Assembly: GCF_003182135.1 (NCBI RefSeq)
Contig: NZ_QGTL01000023.1
Coordinates: 1-38,296, forward strand
DNA length: 38,296 nt
Origin: Nocardia neocaledoniensis
GTDB taxonomy: Bacteria > Actinomycetota > Actinomycetes > Mycobacteriales > Mycobacteriaceae
Direction: 5' to 3'
Shown piece after piece: positions 1-6,945 of the stretch (its first letter is position 1; each line of letters opens with the position of its first letter). Below the pieces are notes generated by a model that searched no databases, was not told the origin of the DNA, and saw only the letters and a list, made by a program, of their open reading frames with translations. The translations under genes and the position numbers were made by a program.

Positions 1-87
1 GTACCCCGAAGGGCCTTACCGCTCGACTTGCATGTGTTAAGCACGCCGCCAGCGTTCGTCCTGAGCCAGGATCAAACTCTCCGTTGA
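1..87 (-). rRNA. rrs: 16S rRNA, 5' end (partial)
   Basis: On the minus strand the first bases read AGAGTTTGATCCTGGCTCAG followed by GACGAACGCTGGCGGCGTGC, the universal 5' end of bacterial 16S rRNA. The gene runs off the left edge. The variable stretch ends CGGTAAGGCCCTTCGGGGTAC, the usual Nocardia form (Rhodococcus usually has CCTTTCGGGG; from memory). The mature 5' end is placed near 87 by counting nine bases upstream of AGTTTGATC as in E. coli, so it may be off by a few bases. Confidence 0.97.
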
Positions 88-276
88 AGACTCTCGAAAC
101 ACTCCCAAAAGGAGCGAATCAGAAAAATCAAAAGACTAGAGTCCGAAAACCTAGCATTGCCGAACACCAGCAAAAGATTCGCTGTTGTTCAAATGTCCAC
201 TCCTCAACCGGGGGGTATGAGAAGCGGAACCAATAATAATATTGGCACTGACATTCATCGACACACTATTGAGTTC

Positions 277-286
277 TCAAAGAACA
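277..286 (-). promoter_or_regulatory. BoxA antitermination element of rrn leader
   Basis: The minus strand reads TGTTCTTTGA, continuing into GAACTCAATAGTGTGT. This matches the TGYTCTTTGA BoxA core and the TTTGAGAACTCAA context typical of actinobacterial rRNA leaders. BoxA RNA recruits NusB and S10 so that polymerase resists Rho on untranslated rRNA. It sits about 190 bases upstream of 16S. Confidence 0.8.
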
Positions 287-343
287 CACGCACAAGCCTC
301 TACCCGCAACTTTCGAAGGGGATTCAGCAGGGCAAGGGTTCCA

Positions 344-372
344 ACTGTAGCGCAGGGATTCCGCCGAAGCAA
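344..372 (-). promoter_or_regulatory. rrn promoter, proximal (P2-like)
   Basis: The minus strand carries TTGCTT (372-367), a 17-base spacer and TACAGT (349-344), upstream of BoxA and facing 16S. Tandem rRNA promoters are common in actinobacteria. This is inference from hexamer quality and spacing. Confidence 0.45.
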
Positions 373-484
373 GTTCGAGGGGAAGTTACCCTGCACACAA
401 GATCAGCCAGGCGCTCATCGTCCAACCTCGTTTTCCCTAGTACCTCGGTACCGGGTCGGTGTCCGTGTCGCTCTGACTCGAAGA

Positions 485-513
485 AAGTTACGCACCGAAG
501 ATCATGAAGTCAA
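485..513 (-). promoter_or_regulatory. rrn promoter, distal (P1-like)
   Basis: The minus strand carries TTGACT (513-508), a 17-base spacer and TAACTT (490-485), a good housekeeping-sigma promoter facing 16S. Transcription should start near 478. The -35 hexamer covers the TGA stop codon of bioD (512-510), so the rRNA promoter begins exactly where the biotin operon ends. Confidence 0.65.
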
Positions 514-1202
514 ATCGCCTGGTCAGAGGCGGTGTTCGGCAGCCAGTCGGCGGCGAACCAGCCCGGTGCCGCGGCGGTGAACCGCTCGCGCTCCCAGCTG
601 CCCGCCCCGGCGGGGACGGAGCCGAGGAGCCGGGTCTCGGTGACCCGGGGCAGGTCGTCACGGTTGCAGCGCGCGGCGAGGTCGGGTTCGACGGGCCAGG
701 AGCCGATGACCAGCCCGGCGCACGGCACCCCCGCGGCGGCGAGGGCTCGGGTGGTGAGTTCGCTGTGGTTGAGCGTGCCGAGCCCGGCGGCGGCCACGAT
801 CAGGACCGGCGCCCCGAGTTTCCGCGCCAGGTCGAGCAGGGTGAACTCGCCCATCCGGACCAGCAGTCCCCCGGCGCCTTCGACCAGCACGAGATCGGCG
901 TCGCGCAGTCCGTCGACGGCGGCGACGGTCTCGTCCAGCGTCAGCAGCGGCAGGTCCGCGCGGCGGGCGGCGGTGTCGGGCGCGAGTGGTTCCGGGTATC
1001 GGGCCAGTTCGAGGGTGCGGGTGACGCCGGAGAGCCGGGTGATCTCGGCGAGGTCGCCCGGTTCGCCCGGGGCCATGCCGGTCTGGGCGGGTTTGCACAC
1101 CGCGACGGACCGGCCGGCGGCGCGGGCGGCGGCGGCCAGCGCGGCGGTGACGACGGTCTTGCCGACGTCGGTGGAGGTGCCGCTGATCAGCAGGATGCTC
1201 AT
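510..1202 (-). CDS. bioD: dethiobiotin synthetase
   Basis: BioD is a cytosolic ATP-dependent carboxylase that closes the ureido ring of 7,8-diaminopelargonic acid with CO2 to give dethiobiotin, the step after BioA. The 230-aa product has the family's N-terminal P-loop, GTSTDVGKT, at residues 8-16, a following conserved KPAQTG, and the VEGAGGLLV motif in the middle. Length is normal. The ATG overlaps the bioF stop codon as ATGA, so translation is probably coupled. It is the last gene of bioA-bioF-bioD. No bioB lies downstream: the rRNA operon follows at once in the same direction, with no clear terminator hairpin between. Confidence 0.95.
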   Translation of the reverse strand: MSILLISGTSTDVGKTVVTAALAAAARAAGRSVAVCKPAQTGMAPGEPGDLAEITRLSGVTRTLELARYPEPLAPDTAARRADLPLLTLDETVAAVDGLRDADLVLVEGAGGLLVRMGEFTLLDLARKLGAPVLIVAAAGLGTLNHSELTTRALAAAGVPCAGLVIGSWPVEPDLAARCNRDDLPRVTETRLLGSVPAGAGSWERERFTAAAPGWFAADWLPNTASDQAI

Positions 1203-2383
1203 GCGGTCACCGGCTGTCGCGCGTCGGCGAGGACTTCACGCAGCACCTCGGCGATCGTGTCGAGCTCGGCGGGGGTGAGGTTCGCGCGCGCTGTCAGGCG
1301 CAGGCGCGATGTCCCCTCGGGGACCGACGGGGGGCGGAAGCAGCCGACGTCGAGGCCGCGGGCGCGGCAGGCCTGGGCGGCGTCGAAGGCGAGTTGGGCG
1401 TCGCCGAGCACCACCGAGACGACGGCGGAGTCGGGCTCCGGCACACCGGCGATGCGGGCGATGTCGGCGGCCCGGTCCAGGACCCGCGACGCCATCGTGG
1501 GATCGCGACGGAGCAGGCCGAGCGCGGCGCGGGCCGCGCCGACCGCGGCGGGGGCCAGACCGGTGTCGAAGATGAACGTGCGGGCGGCGTCGACCAGGTG
1601 GTCACGGATCCGGGCGTCGGCGAGCACCACGCCGCCCTGGGCCGCGAACGCCTTGGACAGCGTGGCGGTGACGACGAGGTCCGGCTCGCCCGCCAGGCCC
1701 AGTTCGTGCACCAGACCGCGGCCACCCCGGCCGCGCACCCCGAGCCCGTGGGCCTCGTCGACGACCAGGACCGCGCCCGCGGCCCGGCACACCCGGTGCA
1801 GGTCGGCGAGGGGGGCGAGGTCGCCGTCGGCGCTGAACACCGAATCGGTGAGCACGAGCGCGCGTTCCTCGGACCGGGCGGCGAGCAGCCGCTCGACCGC
1901 GTCGACGTCACGATGCGGGGCGATCTCGACCCTGGCGCGGGAGAGTCTGCACGCGTCGACCAGGGAGGCGTGACTGCCGGCGTCGGACACGACGAGGGTG
2001 CCGCGACCGGCCAGCGCGGTGACGGCGCCCAGGTTCGCGGCATAGCCGGAGGCGAACACCAATCCGGCTTCCGCGCCGACGAATTCGGCCAGCTCGGCCT
2101 CGAGCAGCGTGTGCTCGGCGGTGGTTCCGGTCACCAGGCGCGAGCCGGTGGACCCGGCACCCCACCGGCGGACGGCGGCGACCGCGCCCTCGACGACCTC
2201 GGGATGGCGCACCAGGCCGAGGTAGTCGTTGGAGGCGAGGTCGATGGCGGGCGACTCGGGGGCGCGCGGCCGCAGGGTTCGGCGCAGTCCCGCGTCGACA
2301 CGCTCGGCGGCGCGTTCGTCCAACCAGCTCAACGGATCGGTACTCACAGCTGAGGAGGATACTTGAACACCGTTCAGGGTCAT
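1199..2383 (-). CDS. bioF: 8-amino-7-oxononanoate synthase
   Basis: BioF is a PLP enzyme that condenses pimeloyl thioester with alanine to give 7-keto-8-aminopelargonate, the first committed step of ring assembly. The 394-aa product has LASNDYLGL near the N-terminus, GSTGSRLVTG, DSVFSADGDLAPL, the VDEAHGLGVRG strand and the PLP lysine in TLSKAFA at K244. It matches mycobacterial BioF1 throughout. The ATG at 2383 overlaps the bioA stop as ATGA and gives an N-terminus of normal length. A second start, GTG at 2347, follows an operator and a -10-like box (see separate entries) and would lose only 12 residues. Confidence 0.95.
   Translation of the reverse strand: MTLNGVQVSSSAVSTDPLSWLDERAAERVDAGLRRTLRPRAPESPAIDLASNDYLGLVRHPEVVEGAVAAVRRWGAGSTGSRLVTGTTAEHTLLEAELAEFVGAEAGLVFASGYAANLGAVTALAGRGTLVVSDAGSHASLVDACRLSRARVEIAPHRDVDAVERLLAARSEERALVLTDSVFSADGDLAPLADLHRVCRAAGAVLVVDEAHGLGVRGRGGRGLVHELGLAGEPDLVVTATLSKAFAAQGGVVLADARIRDHLVDAARTFIFDTGLAPAAVGAARAALGLLRRDPTMASRVLDRAADIARIAGVPEPDSAVVSVVLGDAQLAFDAAQACRARGLDVGCFRPPSVPEGTSRLRLTARANLTPAELDTIAEVLREVLADARQPVTA
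2356..2376 (-). promoter_or_regulatory. internal BioQ-type operator and possible bioF promoter
   Basis: The 13-bp palindrome TGAACACCGTTCA at 2364-2376 lies seven bases inside the bioF coding region and repeats the core of the site upstream of bioA. It fits the TGAAC-N3-GTTAC-type motif reported for the TetR-family biotin repressor BioQ (from memory). On the minus strand, after a two-base gap, comes TATCCT (2361-2356), and eight bases further on an in-frame GTG (2347). This could be a repressible internal promoter for bioF-bioD. No BioQ gene is in the window. Confidence 0.55.
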
Positions 2384-3657
2384 CCGAGGGAGGCCTTCAC
2401 CGCGGACCGGACGGCGCCGGTGATGGTGGCGATGTCGTCGGTGGAACTGATGAACGGCGGCATCGTGTAGATCAGATCGCGGAACGGGCGCAGCCAGGCG
2501 CCCGCGTCCACTGCGGCGGCCGTGGCGGCGCGCATGTCGACGGGACGGTCGAGCTGGACGACCCCGATCGCGCCGAGCACCCGCACATCGGCGACCCCGG
2601 GCAGGCCGGTCAGCGGTTCGAGCCCGGCCCGCAGCTCGGACTCGATCCGGGCCACCTCGCCGCGCCAGTCCCGCGAGCGCAGCAGTTCGAGGGAGGCGAC
2701 CGCGACCGCGCAGGCCAGCGGGTTGCCCATGAAGGTGGGCCCGTGCATCAGTCCGCCGTGCGCGGTGCTGATCGTCTCGGCGATCGCGGTGGTGCACAGT
2801 GTGGCGGCCAGCGTGAGATAGCCGCCGGTCAGCGCCTTGCCGACACACATCACGTCGGGGGCCACGCCCGCGTGGTCGGCGGCGAAGAGGGTGCCGGTGC
2901 GGCCGAAGCCGGTCGCGATCTCGTCGAAGACGAGCAGGACGTCGTTCTCGTCGCAGAGGCGGCGCAGTTCGGTGAGATACCGCGGGTCGTGCCAGCGCAT
3001 ACCGCCTGCGCCTTGCACGACCGGCTCGACGATGACGGCGGCGAGTTCGTCTCGATGGGTGGCGACGGCGCGCTCGAGCTCGGCGACGTAGCCGGGTTCG
3101 AAGGTCGCGGGCGGCGCGGGGACGAAGATCTGTTCGGTGAGGACGTCGGTCCACAGCGCGTGCATGCCGCCCTCGGGATCGCACACGCTCATCGGGGTGA
3201 AGGTGTCGCCGTGGTAGCCACCCCGCCAGGTGAGCAGCCGGTGCTTGCCCGGCTTGCCGACCCCGCGCCAGTACTGCAGGCACATCTTCGCCGCGACCTC
3301 GACCGACACCGACCCGGAGTCGCAGAGGAACACCTTGTCCAGCCCGTCGGGGGTGAGTTCGACGAGGAGCTGGGTGAGCCGGGCGGCGGGTTCGTGGGTG
3401 AGGCCGCCGAACATCACGTGACTCATCCGCTGGGACTGCGCGAGCAGGGCGGCGTCGAGGACGGGGTGGCGGTAGCCGTGCACGGCGGCCCACCACGAGC
3501 TCATCCCGTCGACGAGCTCGCGACCGTCGGCGAGGGTGAGCCGGGTGCCCGCCGCGCTCGCGACGACCAGCGGTTCGGTGGTCGCGGGGAAGCCGCCGTA
3601 CGGATGCCAGACATGGTCGGCATCGACGGCGCTGATCTGCTCGGGAGTCAGGTCCAC
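2380..3657 (-). CDS. bioA: adenosylmethionine-8-amino-7-oxononanoate aminotransferase
   Basis: BioA is a class III PLP aminotransferase that moves the amino group of S-adenosylmethionine to 7-keto-8-aminopelargonate, giving diaminopelargonate. The 425-aa product has the N-terminal DHVWHPYGG, the GDSVS-like CDSGSVSVE, YHGDTF, FDEIATGFGRTG and the PLP lysine in CVGKALTGGY at K274, the same number as in E. coli BioA. I chose GTG at 3657 because AGGACGAGGAC lies just upstream and the protein then begins VDLTPEQIS. The frame extends to a TTG at 3690, but that would leave only eight bases to the operator. It is the first gene of the operon. Confidence 0.95.
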   Translation of the reverse strand: MDLTPEQISAVDADHVWHPYGGFPATTEPLVVASAAGTRLTLADGRELVDGMSSWWAAVHGYRHPVLDAALLAQSQRMSHVMFGGLTHEPAARLTQLLVELTPDGLDKVFLCDSGSVSVEVAAKMCLQYWRGVGKPGKHRLLTWRGGYHGDTFTPMSVCDPEGGMHALWTDVLTEQIFVPAPPATFEPGYVAELERAVATHRDELAAVIVEPVVQGAGGMRWHDPRYLTELRRLCDENDVLLVFDEIATGFGRTGTLFAADHAGVAPDVMCVGKALTGGYLTLAATLCTTAIAETISTAHGGLMHGPTFMGNPLACAVAVASLELLRSRDWRGEVARIESELRAGLEPLTGLPGVADVRVLGAIGVVQLDRPVDMRAATAAAVDAGAWLRPFRDLIYTMPPFISSTDDIATITGAVRSAVKASLG

Positions 3658-3698
3658 AGGTGTCCTCGTCCTCGCCCGGTGCCGCCGCAACGGCGGCC

Positions 3699-3717
3699 TT
3701 GAACACCGTTCAAGTTA
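3699..3717 (-). promoter_or_regulatory. BioQ-type operator overlapping bioA promoter
   Basis: TTGAACACCGTTCAA (3699-3713) is a perfect palindrome apart from its three-base centre and contains the same TGAACACCGTTCA core found inside bioF. TAACTT on the minus strand (3717-3712) is a likely -10 box overlapping its upstream edge by two bases, so a bound repressor would sit on the transcription start (about 3705). No convincing -35 was seen. Between start site and GTG lies a GC hairpin, GCCGC-N4-GCGGC. Confidence 0.65.
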
Positions 3718-4167
3718 TCACCTCTCACCCACTCCGGACAGGGCGGTGAGCACTCCGGGGACCCGGGCCAGCGCGGCGCGCATCTCGTCGAGCGTCGTAC
3801 CGCCCAGCTCGGCGGCCAGTGCCGCCTCGATCCGGCGGATGTGGGCGGCGGCCACCGCGAGAGCCTCGATGCCCGCCGCGGTGGCGACGACCAGGCGGGC
3901 CCGCCGATCCACGGGGTCGGACCTGCGTTCCACGTAGCCGCTTCGTTCGAGATGGGTGACCAGCTCCCCCATCGACTGCTGGGTCATCCCCGCGGCGTCC
4001 GCGAGCGCGGTCACCCGCGAACCCGCGGGTTCCAGGTGGCGGAAGACGGCGTAGTGGGCGGGCCGCAGGTCGCCGCCGAGCGCGGCGCGCAGTCGCTCGT
4101 CGAGCGCGCGCTCGTACGAGTCCGTCGCCTGGACCAGGAGTTTCAGCAGCGTGGCGGGTCGATCCAT
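3718..4167 (-). CDS. MarR-family transcriptional regulator
   Basis: The 149-aa product is an ordinary MarR-type winged-helix dimer. It has an N-terminal dimerisation helix, helix-turn-helix RVTALADAAGMTQQSMGELV, the wing GYVERRSDPVDRRARLV with the family's DxRxR signature, and a C-terminal helix. ATG at 4167 is preferred to ATG at 4173 because CATAAT (4179-4174) lies exactly six bases upstream, as expected for a leaderless mRNA. No ribosome binding site is seen for either. It is divergent from the cupin gene across 34 bases holding one palindrome, so it probably represses itself and that gene. The ligand is unknown. Confidence 0.85.
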   Translation of the reverse strand: MDRPATLLKLLVQATDSYERALDERLRAALGGDLRPAHYAVFRHLEPAGSRVTALADAAGMTQQSMGELVTHLERSGYVERRSDPVDRRARLVVATAAGIEALAVAAAHIRRIEAALAAELGGTTLDEMRAALARVPGVLTALSGVGER

Positions 4168-4179
4168 TGACATATTATG

Positions 4180-4190
4180 AAGGTTACCTT
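4180..4190. promoter_or_regulatory. probable MarR operator between divergent starts
   Basis: AAGGTTACCTT is an 11-bp palindrome with a single central base, midway between the marR and cupin start codons. The flanks extend the symmetry imperfectly (TATGAAGGT versus TACAAAGGT on the other strand, 7 of 9). It lies between the -35 and -10 regions of both divergent promoters: TTGACA at 4167-4172 serves the cupin gene and CATAAT at 4179-4174 serves marR. Binding here could shut off both. Confidence 0.55.
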
Positions 4191-4201
4191 TGTATATTGG
4201 T

Positions 4202-4759
4202 ATGGCTGACATCGGTACCGTCCTCACCTTCCGCAACGGACACCGCGTGACACTGGTCGACCGGGGCGCTGACGAGCAGGGCGCGTACCTGCGGCTCGAG
4301 CACGTCCTCCCCGAGGTCGGGCGCGAGGCCGGGCCGCACTGGCACCCCGAGATCAGCGAGACCTGGACCGTCCGCGCCGGACGGGTGCGCTTCCGGATCG
4401 ACGGCGCCGAGATGGTGGCCGAACCGGGCGACACCGTGACCGCGCCGCCCCGCGCGGTCCACGAGTTCTGGAACGAAGCGCCCGGCACGGTTCTGGACCA
4501 TCTGATCCGGCCGCCCCTGCGACACTGGGCGATGTTCGAATTCTGGAGCGGCCTCGACACCTCCGGCCGGACGACGGCCGGCAAACTGCCGCGCAATCCG
4601 CTCGCGCTGGGGCTGTTGTGGGAGTACCAGGACGGTTACCTCGCCGGTCCGCCCGCGCCGCTGCAGCGGCTGGTGTTCGGCGGACTGGCCGCCCTGGCGC
4701 GGCGCACCGGCTACGCCCGGCGGCTGCGCGCCGCCACCGTCGCCGCCTGGCGGGGGTGA
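4202..4759 (+). CDS. cupin-domain protein
   Basis: The 185-aa product carries one complete cupin barrel. The first metal motif is HWHPEISE followed by G six residues after the glutamate. The second runs GDTVTAPPRAVHEFWN, so the three-histidine-one-glutamate metal set is intact. A C-terminal helical extension (about residues 115-185) has no motif I recognise. ATG at 4202 is taken; it has no ribosome binding site, and TTGACA at 4167-4172 with a T/A-rich stretch at 4190-4198 suggests a near-leaderless transcript. Divergent from marR, so probably its target. The substrate cannot be read from the sequence; dioxygenase or sugar-binding roles are both possible. Confidence 0.75.
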   Translation: MADIGTVLTFRNGHRVTLVDRGADEQGAYLRLEHVLPEVGREAGPHWHPEISETWTVRAGRVRFRIDGAEMVAEPGDTVTAPPRAVHEFWNEAPGTVLDHLIRPPLRHWAMFEFWSGLDTSGRTTAGKLPRNPLALGLLWEYQDGYLAGPPAPLQRLVFGGLAALARRTGYARRLRAATVAAWRG

Positions 4760-4804
4760 CGAAGCACCCAGGACGGAGGCGCGCGGGCGGGGGTGGGGTT
4801 CCTC

Positions 4805-4810
4805 TACTGT
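4805..4810 (+). promoter_or_regulatory. -10 box of glgX, leaderless start
   Basis: TACTGT lies exactly six bases before the glgX ATG. With no ribosome binding site between, transcription would begin at or beside the start codon. No clear -35. Confidence 0.5.
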
Positions 4811-4816
4811 CGTAGC

Positions 4817-6937
4817 ATGTCGAGCCCGAACGACCGCTCCGGTGCGGGGACCCCACTGGGTGTGTGGCCGGGCACCGCGTATCCGCTCGGCGCCACCTAC
4901 GACGGGGCCGGTACCAACTTCTCGGTGTTCTCCGAGGTCGCGACCCGGGTCGAGCTCTGTCTGATCGCCAAGGACGGGACCGAGACCAGGGTCGACCTGG
5001 ACGAGGTCGACGGGTACGTCTGGCACGCCTACCTGCCCGCGATCACGCCGGGCCAGCGCTACGCCTTCCGCGTCCACGGGCCGTACGAGCCGGAGCTCGG
5101 CTTGCGCTGCGATCCCAGCAAGCTGCTGCTCGATCCCTACGGGAAGGCCTTCGACGGGCAGTTCGTCAACGATCCCTCGCTCTACACCTATGGACTGGAT
5201 TCGCTGGGCCACACCATGACCGGCGTGGTGATCAACCCCTTCTTCGACTGGGGCGCCGACCGGCCGCCGAACCGCCCCTATCACGAGACGGTGATCTACG
5301 AGGCGCACGTCAAGGGCATGACGATGACGCATCCCGACATCCCCGAGGAGCTGCGCGGCACCTACGCGGGGCTGGCGCATCCGGCGATCATCGGGCACCT
5401 GAAGAGCCTCGGCGTCACCGCGATCGAGCTGATGCCGGTGCACCAGTTCTTCCACGATCACGTGCTCACCGATCAGGGGCTGCGCAACTACTGGGGCTAC
5501 AACAGCGTCGGCTACCTGGCCCCGCACAACGAGTACTCGGCCCGCCCGCGTGGGGACGCGGCGGTGGCCGAGTTCAAGGCGATGGTCCGGGCTATGCACG
5601 CCGAGGGCATCGAGGTGATTCTCGATGTCGTCTACAACCACACCGGCGAGGGCAACCACCTCGGGCCGACGCTGAGCCTGCGCGGCATCGACAACGCCGC
5701 CTACTACCGGCTCGACGAGACCGAACCCGAGCTCTACCGCGATTACACCGGGACCGGAAACAGTCTCAACGTGCGCCATCCACACACGCTGCAGCTGATC
5801 ATGGACTCGCTGCGCTACTGGATCCTGGACATGCACGTCGACGGCTTCCGGTTCGATCTGGCCGCCACCCTCGCCCGCGAACTGCACGATGTGGACCGGC
5901 TCTCCGCGTTCTTCGACCTCGTGCACCAGGACCCGGTGGTGAGTCAGGTCAAGCTCATCGCCGAGCCGTGGGACGTGGGCGAGGGCGGATATCAGGTGGG
6001 CAACTTCCCGAGCCTGTGGACCGAGTGGAACGGCAAGTACCGCGACACGGTGCGCGACTACTGGCGCGGTGAACCGGCGACGCTGGGCGAGTTCGCGTCT
6101 CGGCTCACCGGCTCGTCGGATCTGTACGAGCCGACCGGTCGGCGCCCGAGCGCCAGCATCAACTTCGTCACCGCGCACGACGGCTTCACGCTGCGGGATC
6201 TGGTGTCCTACAACGAGAAACACAACGACGCCAACGGCGAGGACAACCGCGACGGCGAGAGCCACAACCGGTCGTGGAACTGCGGCGTCGAAGGACCCAC
6301 CGACGACCCCGAGATCCTGGCGCTGCGGGCGCGCCAGCAGCGCAACCTGCTGGCCACGCTGATCCTGAGCCAGGGCACGCCGATGCTGGCCCACGGTGAC
6401 GAGATCGGACGCACCCAGCACGGCAACAACAATGTGTACTGCCAGGATTCGCCGCTGGCCTGGATGGACTGGTCGCTGGCCGAGACCAACGCCGACCTGC
6501 TCGCGTTCACCCGCTCGGTGATCGCGCTGCGCACCGAGCACCCGATCTTCCGGCGCCGCCGCTTCCTGGCCGCCGGCCCGGGCGACGGCGCCGAGCGCGG
6601 CCGCGAGATCGCCTGGTTCACCCCGTCGGGCGCGGAGATGACCACCGACGACTGGCACAGCGGCTTCGGCAAATCGCTGGCCGTGCTGCTCGACGGCGAC
6701 GGCATCCCCGAACCGGGCCCGCGGGGGGAACGCATCACCGACGACTCGTTCCTGCTGTGCTTCAATGCGCACGACGAAGCGCTCGATTTCGTGTTGCCCG
6801 CGCCGGAGTTCGGTGCGGAATGGACTCTCGCCCTCGACTGCTCGACCCCCACCGGGGCGGCCGACGCGGTGTTCGCCGCGACGACCGCCCTGCCCGTCCC
6901 CAGCCGCTGCCTGCTCGTCCTGCGCCGAACCGCCTGA
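4817..6937 (+). CDS. glgX: glycogen debranching enzyme (GlgX/TreX)
   Basis: GlgX cuts alpha-1,6 branches of glycogen or limit dextrin and releases linear maltooligosaccharides, the substrate of TreY. The 706-aa product has an N-terminal CBM48 domain (about 15-130), then a GH13 barrel with DVVYNHTGEG, the nucleophile in DGFRFDLA (D347), acid/base in IAEPWDVG (E383) and transition-state aspartate in TAHDGF (D455), and a C-terminal beta domain. Length matches mycobacterial TreX. ATG at 4817 is preferred over the in-frame start at 4793 because of the -10 box and because the protein then starts just before the conserved PLG-WPGTAYPLGATYDG region. treY follows after eight bases. Confidence 0.95.
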   Translation: MSSPNDRSGAGTPLGVWPGTAYPLGATYDGAGTNFSVFSEVATRVELCLIAKDGTETRVDLDEVDGYVWHAYLPAITPGQRYAFRVHGPYEPELGLRCDPSKLLLDPYGKAFDGQFVNDPSLYTYGLDSLGHTMTGVVINPFFDWGADRPPNRPYHETVIYEAHVKGMTMTHPDIPEELRGTYAGLAHPAIIGHLKSLGVTAIELMPVHQFFHDHVLTDQGLRNYWGYNSVGYLAPHNEYSARPRGDAAVAEFKAMVRAMHAEGIEVILDVVYNHTGEGNHLGPTLSLRGIDNAAYYRLDETEPELYRDYTGTGNSLNVRHPHTLQLIMDSLRYWILDMHVDGFRFDLAATLARELHDVDRLSAFFDLVHQDPVVSQVKLIAEPWDVGEGGYQVGNFPSLWTEWNGKYRDTVRDYWRGEPATLGEFASRLTGSSDLYEPTGRRPSASINFVTAHDGFTLRDLVSYNEKHNDANGEDNRDGESHNRSWNCGVEGPTDDPEILALRARQQRNLLATLILSQGTPMLAHGDEIGRTQHGNNNVYCQDSPLAWMDWSLAETNADLLAFTRSVIALRTEHPIFRRRRFLAAGPGDGAERGREIAWFTPSGAEMTTDDWHSGFGKSLAVLLDGDGIPEPGPRGERITDDSFLLCFNAHDEALDFVLPAPEFGAEWTLALDCSTPTGAADAVFAATTALPVPSRCLLVLRRTA

Positions 6938-6945
6938 CCGAAACG

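Larger units (their letters stand above)
88..478 (-). other. rRNA operon leader (pre-16S 5' region)
   Basis: About 390 bases lie between the candidate upstream transcription start and mature 16S. The stretch is clearly less GC-rich than the surrounding genes, has no credible coding region and contains a BoxA element. It should be transcribed as the 5' leader of the rRNA precursor and removed by RNase processing. A second promoter appears to lie inside it. Two open frames on the plus strand here have no ribosome binding site or recognisable product and are not called. Confidence 0.8.

Noticed and set aside
157..580. Two ~115-codon plus-strand frames upstream of 16S
   Set aside because: They lie in the rRNA leader, have no ribosome binding site and run into bioD in the wrong frame.
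3658..3690. TTG start for bioA, 11 codons upstream
   Set aside because: It would lie eight bases from the operator and add an Arg-rich stretch absent from BioA. GTG at 3657 has a ribosome binding site and the family N-terminus.
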